From a virus: a stretch of 41,792 nucleotides of DNA. The translations under genes and the position numbers were made by a program. The notes under the pieces were generated by a model. The model was not told the DNA's origin. It saw only the letters and a list, made by a program, of their open reading frames with translations, and did no database searches. The stretch is taken from IMG/VR virus record IMGVR_UViG_3300013137_000005, positions 1-41,792 of that record. One strand, written 5' to 3'. This document shows, piece after piece, positions 1 through 6,248 of this stretch. The number at the start of each line of letters is the position of its first letter. The stretch's first letter is position 1.

Positions 1-123
1 CGTCAGAGGTTGTGGCGGACTACGGCCACGACTGGCGGTGGATGAAATCCGCATTTAACGGTTGTGGGCGGGATTAGGCGGGTCTGTCTAATCCCGATTC
101 CGCATAATCACAAGTTAGGACGC
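1..123. repeat. Terminal direct repeat, left copy
   Basis: The first 123 bases are identical to the last 123 bases of the window (41670-41792). The copy holds the last 77 bases of the small coiled-coil gene that starts at 41525, including its TAG stop at 75-77, and then the attI/attC-like site in front of the first cassette. An exact repeat of this length at both ends of a phage contig most simply means that assembly went once round a circular or circularly permuted molecule. A true short terminal repeat is the alternative. Confidence 0.95.
53..120 (+). other. attI- or short attC-like site in front of the cassette array
   Basis: The site runs from ATTTAAC (53-59, fits RYYYAAC) to GTTAGGA (114-120, close to GTTRRRY). 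Between the boxes TTGTG (62-66) can pair with CACAA (109-113), and GGGATTAG (70-77) pairs with CTAATCCC (88-95), leaving an unpaired segment on one side. The right end resembles the entry point of the second cassette locus (TTCCGCATAA, a short gap, then AGTTAGG, at 38130-38151). It could be the primary insertion site (attI-like) or a short 68-bp attC; sequence alone does not decide. Confidence 0.55.
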
Positions 124-132
124 AACGGCAAC

Positions 133-966
133 ATGGATGACGTAACGCTGATTCACGGGGATTGTCTCGCAGAGATGCCAAAGCTGCCAAGCGCCAGCTT
201 TGACATGATCTGCGCCGATCTCCCGTATGGCACGACGGCCTGCTCGTGGGACGTGGTGCTACCCTTCGAGCCGCTATGGGCCGAGTACAAGCGGCTGATC
301 AAGCCCAGGGGCGCCATCGTGTTGTTCGGCTCGCAGCCGTTCACGAGTCTACTGGTATGCAGTAACCTGGCATGGTTTCGGTATGAGTGGATTTGGGATA
401 AAGCTATTTCTGGCAATCCGTTGACGGCAAAAAAACAGCCGTTGAAAATTCACGAGAATGTACTCGTGTTCGGGCGTCATCTACCAATCTATCACCCGAT
501 CATGTGGAAATCCAACGTTGCAAAACGCCGTGGCAATGGTGGCCGAAGCAATCTTTGGGCTGGCAAGGAGATATTAGGGGCTTTGACCCTTGAACGGTAT
601 CCAGTATCTGTCATTTTCTTCAGCCAGGGCGATAGAGCAAAGCCAGAAATGGGATACCATCCCACGCAGAAGCCCGTCGCCCTGCTGGAATACCTGATCC
701 TGACGTATACGAACGAGGGCGACGCCGTGCTTGATAACACGATGGGCAGCGGGACAACGATGGTCGCCTGCATCCAGACAGGACGCCAGGGAACGGGAAT
801 TGAGTTGAGGCGGGACTACTTTGAGACAGCGGAAGAACGCTGCCGGAAGGCTCGCCTGCAACCTCCGTTACGTCCTAACCAGGAAATCAAGCTGCCCCGA
901 ACAGGGTTGGCCGGTAGCGAAGTTGATTCCTCGGATGAGGCGCAGCCCGTCTTGCTGGTTGGGTGA
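133..966 (+). CDS. Class-beta DNA methyltransferase (N6-adenine or N4-cytosine), cassette 1
   Basis: This is a 277-residue SAM-dependent DNA amino-methyltransferase. The catalytic motif DLPY lies at residues 29-32 and the SAM-binding motif DNTMGSGTT at 201-209. Catalytic-before-SAM order, with HPTQKP between them (about 176-181), is typical of the beta class. The ATG at 133 is chosen because homologous 'MDDVTL' begins the next gene too; there is no clear Shine-Dalgarno. No restriction enzyme is nearby, so it is an orphan enzyme, probably protecting phage DNA from host restriction (inference). From about residue 248 the reading frame runs into attC site 1, so the last 30 residues are encoded by the recombination site. 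The target sequence cannot be read from the protein. Confidence 0.9.
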   Translation: MDDVTLIHGDCLAEMPKLPSASFDMICADLPYGTTACSWDVVLPFEPLWAEYKRLIKPRGAIVLFGSQPFTSLLVCSNLAWFRYEWIWDKAISGNPLTAKKQPLKIHENVLVFGRHLPIYHPIMWKSNVAKRRGNGGRSNLWAGKEILGALTLERYPVSVIFFSQGDRAKPEMGYHPTQKPVALLEYLILTYTNEGDAVLDNTMGSGTTMVACIQTGRQGTGIELRRDYFETAEERCRKARLQPPLRPNQEIKLPRTGLAGSEVDSSDEAQPVLLVG

Positions 967-994
967 TGGGCAGCTTATTTCCAGACCGTTAGAC
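873..994 (+). other. attC recombination site 1
   Basis: The left box TCCTAAC (873-879) and right box GTTAGAC (988-994) enclose imperfect inverted arms. AAATCAAGCTGCCC (884-897) reverse-complements to GGGCAGCTTGATTT, and the right arm reads GGGCAGCTTATTT (968-980). The arms match except for one unpaired G, the extrahelical base typical of attC sites. Length is about 122 bp. The methyltransferase stop codon (964-966) lies inside the site. Confidence 0.85.
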
Positions 995-1010
995 GGCTAA
1001 GAGGAAGAAC

Positions 1011-1739
1011 GTGGACGACGTGACACTGTACCTCGGTGACTGCCTGGACATCCTGCCGACGCTCGGCAGGGTGGATGCCGTCGTCACCGATCCGCCATAT
1101 GGGATTGATGAAAGTCGAAAGGCGTCTCGCCGTACCGCAAACGCTAAACCAGATGAACGCTGGCGTGGCCGAGTACCGACAAATTACACATTCGGCACAT
1201 GGGATGATGAACGGAAACAACAGCATGTCGATCTCGCACTTGTAATGACGCAGATGGCTATTGTTTGGGGCGGGAACTATTACGACCTTCCACCGGCATC
1301 GAAATGGCTGGTTTGGGATAAGTGCAATGGGGCGAGTGACTTTGCCGATTGTGAGCTTGCATGGACAAACATCGGTGGAGCTACTCGGTTATTCCGATGG
1401 CTTTGGAATGGTTTCCAGAAGGAAAAGCCAGAAGATAGAGTCCATCCAACACAGAAGCCCATAGCCCTTATGGAATGGTGTCTGAGCTTTCTTCCCGCCG
1501 ATATCACCGTACTCGATCCCTTCATGGGCAGCGGCACGACTGGCGTGGCCTGTGTGCGCACCGGGCGGCGCTTCATCGGCATCGAGATCGACCCCGGCTA
1601 TTTCGCCATTGCGGAGCGACGAATCCGGGAAGCTCAGCTACAACCGCCGTTGCTCCCTAACAACGGGATCAAGCTGACCCGAACAGAGGCTTTTCGTTTC
1701 GAGGATGATTCCTCGGATGTACCGCAGCCCGTAGCGTAA
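1011..1739 (+). CDS. Class-beta DNA methyltransferase, cassette 2
   Basis: This is a 242-residue DNA amino-methyltransferase with DPPY at residues 27-30, HPTQKP at about 145-150 and the SAM-binding motif DPFMGSGTT at 169-177, in the beta order. The GTG start at 1011 has a GAGG Shine-Dalgarno at 1001-1004. It is only distantly similar to the enzyme of cassette 1, so the two probably recognise different sites. From about residue 216 the protein is encoded by attC site 2. Its tail (LPNNGIKLTRT, then DDSSDVPQPV) parallels the tail of cassette 1 (RPNQEIKLPRT, then VDSSDEAQPV), because both are translated from the same attC family in the same frame. Likely role: modification of phage DNA against restriction. 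Confidence 0.9.
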   Translation: MDDVTLYLGDCLDILPTLGRVDAVVTDPPYGIDESRKASRRTANAKPDERWRGRVPTNYTFGTWDDERKQQHVDLALVMTQMAIVWGGNYYDLPPASKWLVWDKCNGASDFADCELAWTNIGGATRLFRWLWNGFQKEKPEDRVHPTQKPIALMEWCLSFLPADITVLDPFMGSGTTGVACVRTGRRFIGIEIDPGYFAIAERRIREAQLQPPLLPNNGIKLTRTEAFRFEDDSSDVPQPVA

Positions 1740-1774
1740 CTTGGGTTACGGGCAGCTTATCCCAATCGTTAGGA
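1655..1774 (+). other. attC recombination site 2
   Basis: The left box is CCCTAAC (1655-1661) and the right box GTTAGGA (1768-1774). The left arm GGGATCAAGCTGACCC (1665-1680) reverse-complements to GGGTCAGCTTGATCCC. The right arm is GGGCAGCTTATCCC (1750-1763), identical apart from an extra T and an extra G on one strand. Two extrahelical bases a few nucleotides apart are the known polarity signal for integron integrase. Length is 120 bp. Confidence 0.87.
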
Positions 1775-1780
1775 CGACCA

Positions 1781-2347
1781 ATGCAAGCGACCTTGTTTCC
1801 CATGACTAGCAATCCAAAGGACGTGGTCTTCACGCCCGACAACGTAGCTCAGGACATGGTGAACTTCTTTCAGCCATCGGGCCGCATACTCGAACCGTCG
1901 AAAGGTGACGGGGCGCTGCTCAAGCACCTGCCTGGGGCTGATTGGTGCGAAATCTCGGAAGGCGTTGACTTCTTCGCCTGTGCTCAGCGGTATGACTGGA
2001 TCGTCGGCAATCCACCCTATAGCATCTTTGCCGACTGGCTACGCCATAGCTTCACGTTGGCGGACGAGATCGTCTATCTGATCCCGATCATCCGATGTTG
2101 GGTTAGCTCGCGCATCATCAAGGACATTCAAGCCTTCGGCGGCATCAAGACGATAGCTGTCTACGATGAGAGTAACTTCCCCGACTGGACAATCAACTTT
2201 GCGATAGGGGCGGTGCATTTCTCACGGGGCTACACGGGCGGGGTTGCCGTGGCTCTGCGTGGCCGTCCTAACAACGGGTTCCACCTGACGCCCTCGGGCG
2301 GCGCGCTGCAACTGAATTTCGTAGAGACGGGCGCAGGTGAACCCTGA
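1781..2347 (+). CDS. Small adenine-specific DNA methyltransferase-like protein, cassette 3
   Basis: This is a 188-residue protein with a Rossmann-type methyltransferase core. The SAM motif ILEPSKGDGA lies at residues 36-45 and the catalytic NPPY at 77-80, the SAM-first order of gamma-type N6-adenine methyltransferases. It is short for that family and shows no separate target-recognition domain, so it may work on its own on a short site or be a reduced enzyme. ATG 1781 is used, with ATG 1802 (residue 8) as an alternative; neither has a convincing Shine-Dalgarno. From about residue 163 the protein is encoded by attC site 3 (tail RPNNGFHLTPSGG onward), and its TGA stop is part of the right arm GGTGAACCCTGA. 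Confidence 0.8.
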   Translation: MQATLFPMTSNPKDVVFTPDNVAQDMVNFFQPSGRILEPSKGDGALLKHLPGADWCEISEGVDFFACAQRYDWIVGNPPYSIFADWLRHSFTLADEIVYLIPIIRCWVSSRIIKDIQAFGGIKTIAVYDESNFPDWTINFAIGAVHFSRGYTGGVAVALRGRPNNGFHLTPSGGALQLNFVETGAGEP

Positions 2348-2356
2348 TCGTTAGAC
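2266..2356 (+). other. attC recombination site 3
   Basis: The left box TCCTAAC (2266-2272) pairs with right box GTTAGAC (2350-2356). The reverse complement of the left arm is GGGCGTCAGGTGGAACCC. The right arm is GGGCGCAGGTGAACCC (2329-2344), the same sequence minus one T and one G. This is a near-ideal 91-bp attC with two extrahelical bases. Confidence 0.9.
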
Positions 2357-2411
2357 CCTTGTGTGCTGATGCGAATCTCGAAAATTCGTTGAAAACCCGT
2401 CCCGAAAACTC

Positions 2412-2440
2412 TTGACATTTTTATGCTTTTGGTGTATACT
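2412..2440 (+). promoter_or_regulatory. Sigma70-type promoter inside cassette 4
   Basis: A consensus -35 TTGACA (2412-2417) is followed after exactly 17 bp by -10 TATACT (2435-2440). It lies in AT-rich DNA (2357-2474) directly after attC site 3, so the cassette brings its own promoter. The next ATG is at 2475, with AAGGA about 10 bases upstream. Confidence 0.85.
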
Positions 2441-2474
2441 GAAAACATAAAAGCCAAGAGAAAGGACAGCAACC

Positions 2475-2759
2475 ATGCAAACATTCACAGCGACATTCAG
2501 CAACGGGCATACAGCCAAGCGCAATTCCGAGCATACATACCGATGGGCGATTGGATACTTTGACAGAGTAACCGGCAAGTCCCGCGCTGTAATTTTTACA
2601 TCCTCAGAGGTGCCTCGTGTATCATGGCAGGCTATTGGGTTAGGAGATTGCTACCGAGGTTTTGGTAGCACTACTCAAAAAGCTAAATGGCAGAAACAGG
2701 TTGAGGCAAAGCGAGAGATGTACTTTTACGAAATCGTCGCCGTTACCGTCAAGGCATAG
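2475..2759 (+). CDS. Unknown 94-residue protein, cassette 4 first gene
   Basis: I do not recognise this protein. It has 94 residues, is basic and polar, has no membrane segment and no cysteine cluster, and shows short beta-like stretches at the start (TFTATFSNGHTA) and end (MYFYEIVAVTVKA). The start ATG 2475 follows an AAGGA ribosome-binding site and the strong promoter at 2412. Its DNA is more AT-rich than neighbouring genes, which fits recent arrival as part of a mobile cassette. It is the first gene of a two-gene cassette and is followed 8 bp later by the next ORF. Function unknown. Confidence 0.7.
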   Translation: MQTFTATFSNGHTAKRNSEHTYRWAIGYFDRVTGKSRAVIFTSSEVPRVSWQAIGLGDCYRGFGSTTQKAKWQKQVEAKREMYFYEIVAVTVKA

Positions 2760-2767
2760 GAGGTCGC

Positions 2768-2953
2768 ATGACACCACGAGGCGGCCCCAGGAAGAACCAG
2801 ACCGGCAGGCCCAAGCGCAACGAACCCAAGAGCAAGCCGGTCTGGTGTGGACAGATGAGCGAAGCTGATCGCAAGCTCATCATGTCATTGACGCCAGACG
2901 AGCGCCAAGCGGCTCTGTTGGAAGCGGCCCGGGTCAAGTTGGCACGGGTCTAA
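2768..2953 (+). CDS. Small basic protein, cassette 4 second gene
   Basis: A 61-residue protein with a highly basic, Gly/Pro-rich first third (PRGGPRKNQTGRPKRNEPKSK) and a helical C-terminal half containing LTPDERQAALLEAARVKLA. This layout suggests a small nucleic-acid-binding or regulatory protein, but no family can be named. A good Shine-Dalgarno (GGAGG, 2759-2763) precedes ATG 2768. It shares the transcript driven from 2412. The stop codon lies in the left box region of attC site 4. Confidence 0.6.
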   Translation: MTPRGGPRKNQTGRPKRNEPKSKPVWCGQMSEADRKLIMSLTPDERQAALLEAARVKLARV

Positions 2954-3043
2954 CCCTGCGTCCCCCTGACTCGCCACCGTGGCGAGATCGTGGACAACGA
3001 GAGTAACGGACGGTGGCGAGCAGGTGAACCCTGACCGTTAGAC
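2948..3043 (+). other. attC recombination site 4
   Basis: The left box GTCTAAC (2948-2954, full match to RYYYAAC) pairs with right box GTTAGAC (3037-3043, full match to GTTRRRY). The left inner arm ACTCGCCACCGT pairs with ACGGTGGCGAG in the right half, again with a single extrahelical T. The right arm continues CAGGTGAACCCTGACC as in sites 3 and 5. The centre holds an additional perfect hairpin around CTCGCCAC/GTGGCGAG. Length 96 bp. Confidence 0.88.
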
Positions 3044-3070
3044 CGGACTTCCGGCAATGGAGTGTGCTAT

Positions 3071-3436
3071 ATGCGGTGGTACGAAAAATACCAAGAAAAC
3101 CTACTGAACCTATTCCAGGAAGGCTACAAAATCGCAGACCGAATTAAAAAAGCTGCGATGATGTTTGAGGCACTGGAACATTTGCGCAAAATCAATCTGG
3201 ATCCAGGAGACATACTCATCCTTCGTTATCCCAGGCGTCTTTTATCTTCAGAGATGCACAGAATTCGGGAGTCAATGGAACGAGTATTCCCAGGACATGT
3301 AATGGTCGTTATAGACGAAGGCGCAGAGCTTTCTGTGCTGTCCTCCGGTCTAACGGTCAGGGGTAAGCGGCGGCGGCGCCGTCGAGATCATCGTCATTCC
3401 ACAGCCGGGCCGGCGCAGCCGTCTGGTGAACCCTGA
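3071..3436 (+). CDS. Unknown 121-residue protein, cassette 5
   Basis: Function is not recognised. The start ATG 3071 is preceded by GGAG at 3059-3062 with an 8-base spacer; an upstream in-frame GTG at 3062 is less likely. Residues 1-50 are mainly amphipathic helix (YQENLLNLFQEGYKIADRI). They are followed by an alpha/beta-looking stretch, PGDILILRYPRRLL, then VFPGHVMVVIDEGAELSVL. From about residue 93 the frame reads through attC site 5, producing an arginine-rich tail (GKRRRRRRDHRH). The TGA stop again comes from the attC right arm GGTGAACCCTGA. A small soluble protein is likely; its role cannot be inferred. Confidence 0.65.
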   Translation: MRWYEKYQENLLNLFQEGYKIADRIKKAAMMFEALEHLRKINLDPGDILILRYPRRLLSSEMHRIRESMERVFPGHVMVVIDEGAELSVLSSGLTVRGKRRRRRRDHRHSTAGPAQPSGEP

Positions 3437-3445
3437 CCGTTAGAC
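3348..3445 (+). other. attC recombination site 5
   Basis: The left box GTCTAAC (3348-3354) with GGTCAGGGGT pairs to ACCCTGACC next to the right box GTTAGAC (3439-3445). The right arm GTGAACCCTGACCGTTAGAC is the same as in site 4. The inner part (GCGGCGGCGGCGCC) is less regular than in sites 3 and 4. Length 98 bp. Confidence 0.8.
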
Positions 3446-3457
3446 GGAGGCTACATC

Positions 3458-3694
3458 ATGTTGTACATCATGTGCCCGAACGAGTGGTCAACTGTGTATC
3501 ACCTGGCCGAGTCAATGCCCAAGCACCCAGGGCGTTATCGGTCGTGGTGCGAAGTCGGCGGGTATTTGGTTGGAACCCAATTAGAACACTGGGGGAACGG
3601 CCACGGCGGAGAATCTTCCATCTTCCAACCAATCGCCGTCGAAGGGATTCCTGTTGGTCGGCGGTTGTGCAAGATGTGCGCCCGCTCCCTCTAA
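3458..3694 (+). CDS. Unknown 78-residue cysteine-containing protein, cassette 6
   Basis: I do not recognise this protein. It has 78 residues, with cysteines at the N-terminus (MCPNEW), in the middle (SWCEVGG) and near the C-terminus (CKMC). The widely spaced cysteines could hold one metal ion or disulfide. There is no membrane segment. ATG 3458 has a good Shine-Dalgarno (GGAGG, 3446-3450), starting right after attC site 5. It is the last cassette of the array: the stop codon lies in the left box (CTCTAAC) of a degenerate terminal site. Confidence 0.6.
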   Translation: MLYIMCPNEWSTVYHLAESMPKHPGRYRSWCEVGGYLVGTQLEHWGNGHGGESSIFQPIAVEGIPVGRRLCKMCARSL

Positions 3695-3750
3695 CAGGCT
3701 GTTCCACGCTGACCGGGCGGGCGGCCCGGCGAAACAGCCCCGTCCCGGTA
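3689..3750 (+). other. Degenerate terminal attC-like site (site 6)
   Basis: A left box CTCTAAC (3689-3695) is followed by GGCTGTT (3697-3703), which pairs with AACAGCC (3733-3739). The expected GTTRRRY right box is absent; the sequence there reads CCCGGTAGCG. The right half belongs to a block also found after the second cassette locus. It may be a decayed attC, or the pairing may be partly chance. Confidence 0.4.
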
Positions 3751-3770
3751 GCGCCGGGGGAGGGCAGGGG
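3725..3770 (+). repeat. Flank block A, shared with the second cassette locus
   Basis: The stretch GAAACAGCCCCGTCCCGGT (3731-3749) followed by GCCGGGG is nearly repeated at 38553-38597 (GAAACAGCCCCTTCCCGGT, then GCCGGGG). Each copy contains a short hairpin CCCGG/CCGGG and lies just upstream of a plus-strand gene (3776 and 38615). This makes it the common downstream border of both cassette loci. Confidence 0.7.
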
Positions 3771-3775
3771 AAAAC

Positions 3776-3970
3776 ATGGGGCTACAGACTGAAACCGCCC
3801 ACTGCGGAGCGTGCAGCGGGCCGATGGTGTTGCGCATGGGCATCGAGGGCGCTTGGTTCCGCTGCCTGGATTGCGGCGAGGAGACCCCGCCGCGCGAGAC
3901 CGTCAAGATCGCTGACCTGGATGTGGTGTGGACGCCGGTTGCAAGGTCGGCGCCGAAGGAGCAACGATGA
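3776..3970 (+). CDS. Small zinc-ribbon protein
   Basis: A 64-residue protein with two CxxC pairs (CGAC at residues 10-13 and CLDC at 30-33) in the typical spacing of a zinc ribbon, which is probably a nucleic-acid or protein contact module. No other domain is visible. It begins the plus-strand operon 3776-5985 right after flank block A. Its last codons overlap the next ATG (ATGA at 3967), so the two genes are translationally coupled. Regulatory or accessory role is likely; nothing more specific can be supported. Confidence 0.65.
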   Translation: MGLQTETAHCGACSGPMVLRMGIEGAWFRCLDCGEETPPRETVKIADLDVVWTPVARSAPKEQR

Positions 3971-4683
3971 CGAACATCATAGATGCGGCGCAGCCTGCTG
4001 TAACCATCGTTACGGCGCGTGCAGCCAGCGCCGACGAACTGAGCGCCGCCGACTACCGTGACATCTATGCCGAGCTGCGGTCGAAATGCCCCCTGCGCCA
4101 GTTCACCGACCTCATCCACAGCGCAGTATCGTTCGCCTGGTGGAGCAAATACGAGCGGGGCGAAGCCGACCTCAACCACGACCGCCGCAATGAGCTGCGC
4201 GCCGCCGTCGGCCTGCCGGCGCTTCCACCCGCCGTCAGCGCCGTTACCGCCGCCATCGATCCCGACGCCACGGTCTACCTGGTCGGCGCCGGCGCGCCCG
4301 ACCGGGTCGTCATGGTCGGCGCCGAGACGACCGAGCCGCTCACCATGCGGCTCAACGGCAACCTGCGCATCGTGGCCGATGAACCCGCCCCAACCCCACA
4401 TGTAACCGGAGTTACACGGCCCAGAGACCGCAGCAACTACTCCGGCCTATCCATTCGCCGTGAGACCAAAAACCGCCTCGCAGACGCCAGGCGGCGCTCC
4501 GGCCTGACCTGGGATGAGTTCGTCGCCCGCGCCGGCATCGTGGACGACCTGGTCGCCGCGCTGCGTGAGGTAGACCTCTATCTGGACATTGATCCTGATG
4601 TCGAGGACGCCCCGTGGGGCGATTACGAGCACCTGGCCGCCACGGTGCACCGGGCGCTGAAGGCAGTTCGCAAAGGAGCTTAG
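3967..4683 (+). CDS. Putative HTH DNA-binding protein
   Basis: A 238-residue protein. Residues about 30-80 (DIYAELRSKCPLRQFTDLIH, then WSKYERGEADLNHDRRNELR) look like a Cro/C1-like helix-turn-helix in which residues around FAWWSKYERG form the recognition part. The middle is Ala/Val/Thr-rich, and residues about 165-190 (SIRRETKNRLADARRRSGLTWDEF) resemble a ribbon-helix-helix or second small DNA-binding segment. ATG 3967 overlaps the upstream stop. I infer a transcription regulator or DNA-binding replication accessory. It does not look like a classical CI repressor because a peptidase domain is missing. Confidence 0.6.
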   Translation: MTNIIDAAQPAVTIVTARAASADELSAADYRDIYAELRSKCPLRQFTDLIHSAVSFAWWSKYERGEADLNHDRRNELRAAVGLPALPPAVSAVTAAIDPDATVYLVGAGAPDRVVMVGAETTEPLTMRLNGNLRIVADEPAPTPHVTGVTRPRDRSNYSGLSIRRETKNRLADARRRSGLTWDEFVARAGIVDDLVAALREVDLYLDIDPDVEDAPWGDYEHLAATVHRALKAVRKGA

Positions 4684-4685
4684 GC

Positions 4686-5207
4686 ATGGAGAATTGGAGA
4701 TCGGCAGAGATTACACTTCTGGACGAGGCAGAACGGGTACTTCTGGCCTCGCAGGATGAAGGCAGCGACCTGCCTCGTCTGCGAGAAGCGATCAATGTTG
4801 TGCGTCGGGTGCGGGGGCTTGGTCCACTGGCGCCGTTGAGCCGACCGCTGAAACTGACAGACGCAATACGGATCTGGGATTACGTTCACGGAGAAGATGT
4901 CGGCGCTTTGTGCTTTTCCGATCTGCTGGCGGCCATTCTCGGCACGGTTGGCGTGGTGAACGACTTGGCTCCCGGACGCACTCGGGAGGTTAGCGCGACC
5001 CTGCAACTGGATCCCAGGGAATCAGGAGTTTGGAAAGAGAAAAACCGGATGATCGAATCCTTGAATCAGCAGATCAGGGAGATGGCCGTCAGGTACGAAC
5101 GCCGGTTGGCCGAGAACGATGAAGAAATCGCCATCCTCAAGGCCGAAGAAGCAGGAGCGCGCTTACGGATTCAGGAGCTTGAGGGGTTGCTGGAGGAACA
5201 ATCATGA
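4686..5207 (+). CDS. Coiled-coil protein of unknown function
   Basis: A 173-residue protein. The first 110 residues are globular with no recognised motif. From about residue 118 onward it is a strong coiled coil (NRMIESLNQQIREMAVRYER and continuing heptads to the end). The ATG is at 4686, two bases after the previous TAG stop at 4681-4683, with AAAGGAG upstream at 4673-4679. The TGA stop overlaps the next ATG (ATGA). Together with the next gene it may form a coiled-coil heteromer (inference from neighbourhood only). Confidence 0.65.
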   Translation: MENWRSAEITLLDEAERVLLASQDEGSDLPRLREAINVVRRVRGLGPLAPLSRPLKLTDAIRIWDYVHGEDVGALCFSDLLAAILGTVGVVNDLAPGRTREVSATLQLDPRESGVWKEKNRMIESLNQQIREMAVRYERRLAENDEEIAILKAEEAGARLRIQELEGLLEEQS

Positions 5208-5476
5208 TCAGGATGAGTGAGGAGCAATTCGACTACTACGAGGGGAAGGCTGAGGAGTGCCGACGTTTGCGCGCAGAGTTAGACGTGGCAACCATCAAGC
5301 TCGAAGGTGCCGGCAAACTCGTTCAACTTCTGCGAGACGCGCAAGACTATTACGTCTCACACTGTGAGGAATGTCTAAGTCGGCGCCACAATGGCGTGGA
5401 TTGCGACTGCGGATATTCGGAGTGGTTTGCTCAAGTCAACTTGGCTATCGAATGGCCGAAGGAGGAAACAGCATGA
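5204..5476 (+). CDS. Small coiled-coil and cysteine protein
   Basis: A 90-residue protein. Residues 5-50 are helical and charged (EQFDYYEGKAEECRRLRAEL), like the end of the gene before it. Residues 50-72 hold a cysteine cluster, CEEC followed by CDCGY, that could bind zinc. It overlaps both neighbours by ATGA junctions (5204 and 5473), so the operon is tightly coupled. Similar helix-plus-CxxC layouts occur at 36034 in this genome. Function unknown. Confidence 0.6.
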   Translation: MIRMSEEQFDYYEGKAEECRRLRAELDVATIKLEGAGKLVQLLRDAQDYYVSHCEECLSRRHNGVDCDCGYSEWFAQVNLAIEWPKEETA

Positions 5477-5985
5477 ACATCACCACAATCACCGTCGGCT
5501 GGCAGGAGACCGTCTCCCTGCCGGAGTACAACAACGTGCGGCCGAGCGTCTCGCTGACTATTATCCCCGATGCTGTGGAGCCGGGCGAGGCTCCCTGGAC
5601 TGCCGATGCAGTCAATCTTTACGTGGGCGAGGAACTGATGCCACTGGTGAAGAAGATCGTCCAGGACGAGGTGGATGCTGCGCTTGAGGCGGCCGGCCGA
5701 CCGCCGAAATACTACCAGGGGACCCGCTACCAGGCCGTCAAATCGTGGGGCCAGCGGCGGGTGCTCATCATCCCGAACATCATCGAGATCAAGCCGTCGC
5801 ACGGCGACTGGGACCACGTCTTCGGCGTCGGCCGGGGCATGAGTCTGAATGGCCTCACCCGGTTTCTATCGGCCAGCCAGGCCGTTGAGCAGTTGGACGG
5901 GTACAGTCTGGAGACCTACATGACCCTGCTGGATGCGGAGAAGGCGCTGGCCGTGGTGCGGGTGCAAGGCGAGCTGCCGTACTGA
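5473..5985 (+). CDS. Conserved phage-type early protein, unknown function
   Basis: A 170-residue soluble protein. Its first 35 residues (TITVGWQETVSLPEYNNVRP, then SVSLTIIPDAVEPGE) recall small phage proteins that begin with a beta-rich 'INLGNY..VRVEVSL' unit and continue with a helix (here LYVGEELMPLVKKIVQDEVD). The similarity is remembered style, not a computed match. ATG 5473 overlaps the previous stop (ATGA) and GGAGG lies just upstream. It is the last gene of the plus-strand operon; a strong hairpin terminator follows 10 bp later. Confidence 0.6.
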   Translation: MNITTITVGWQETVSLPEYNNVRPSVSLTIIPDAVEPGEAPWTADAVNLYVGEELMPLVKKIVQDEVDAALEAAGRPPKYYQGTRYQAVKSWGQRRVLIIPNIIEIKPSHGDWDHVFGVGRGMSLNGLTRFLSASQAVEQLDGYSLETYMTLLDAEKALAVVRVQGELPY

Positions 5986-5994
5986 TCGTGTGCT

Positions 5995-6038
5995 CCCCCT
6001 GCTCATATGCGGTGAACTGTCGCATTTGAGCAGGGGGG
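5995..6038. terminator. Long bidirectional terminator hairpin
   Basis: CCCCCTGCTCATATGCG (5995-6011) pairs with CGCATTTGAGCAGGGGG (6021-6037), a 17-bp stem with one mismatch and a 9-base loop. It sits where the plus-strand operon (ending 5985) meets the minus-strand late operon (ending 6221-6265). There is no long U-tract, so it may act as a barrier rather than a classical intrinsic terminator. The remaining DNA to 6220 holds no gene I can support. Confidence 0.8.
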
Positions 6039-6220
6039 GTGTGGTCGCAATCGCGCCAATACCAGTCGCCCATCGAGCAGATAGCGGTCGCCACTCGTGC
6101 AAATGCGCTCCCCACGTGCAACCCAATCCCCCCGCCGATGCAGTCCAACAGCCGCCGCCATTGCACCGGCAGTCCCCGCTGGATGCGCCGCATCTCTCCC
6201 CGATGGTACGCGCACCACAT

Positions 6221-6248
6221 AACAAAACGCCCGGCTCATCACCGGGCG
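6221..6248 (-). terminator. Intrinsic terminator of the late operon
   Basis: Read on the minus strand, CGCCCGG, loop TGATGAG, CCGGGCG is followed at once by TTTTGTT. This is a textbook rho-independent terminator 16 bp beyond the stop of the SH3 gene. It closes the 25-kb leftward operon. Confidence 0.9.

Noticed and set aside
3472-4061. Overlapping plus-strand frames around 3472-3792 and 3654-4061
   Set aside because: Arg/Pro-rich shadow frames across a cassette gene, a degenerate attC and the zinc-ribbon gene; they lack proper starts and domains.
5855-6220. Minus-strand frame beginning just after the late-operon terminator, sharing CAATACCAGTCGCCC with the SH3 gene
   Set aside because: It runs through the long terminator hairpin and into the opposite-strand gene, has no ribosome-binding site, and the shared stretch encodes only a GDWYW-like fragment. 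At most a decayed SH3 remnant.
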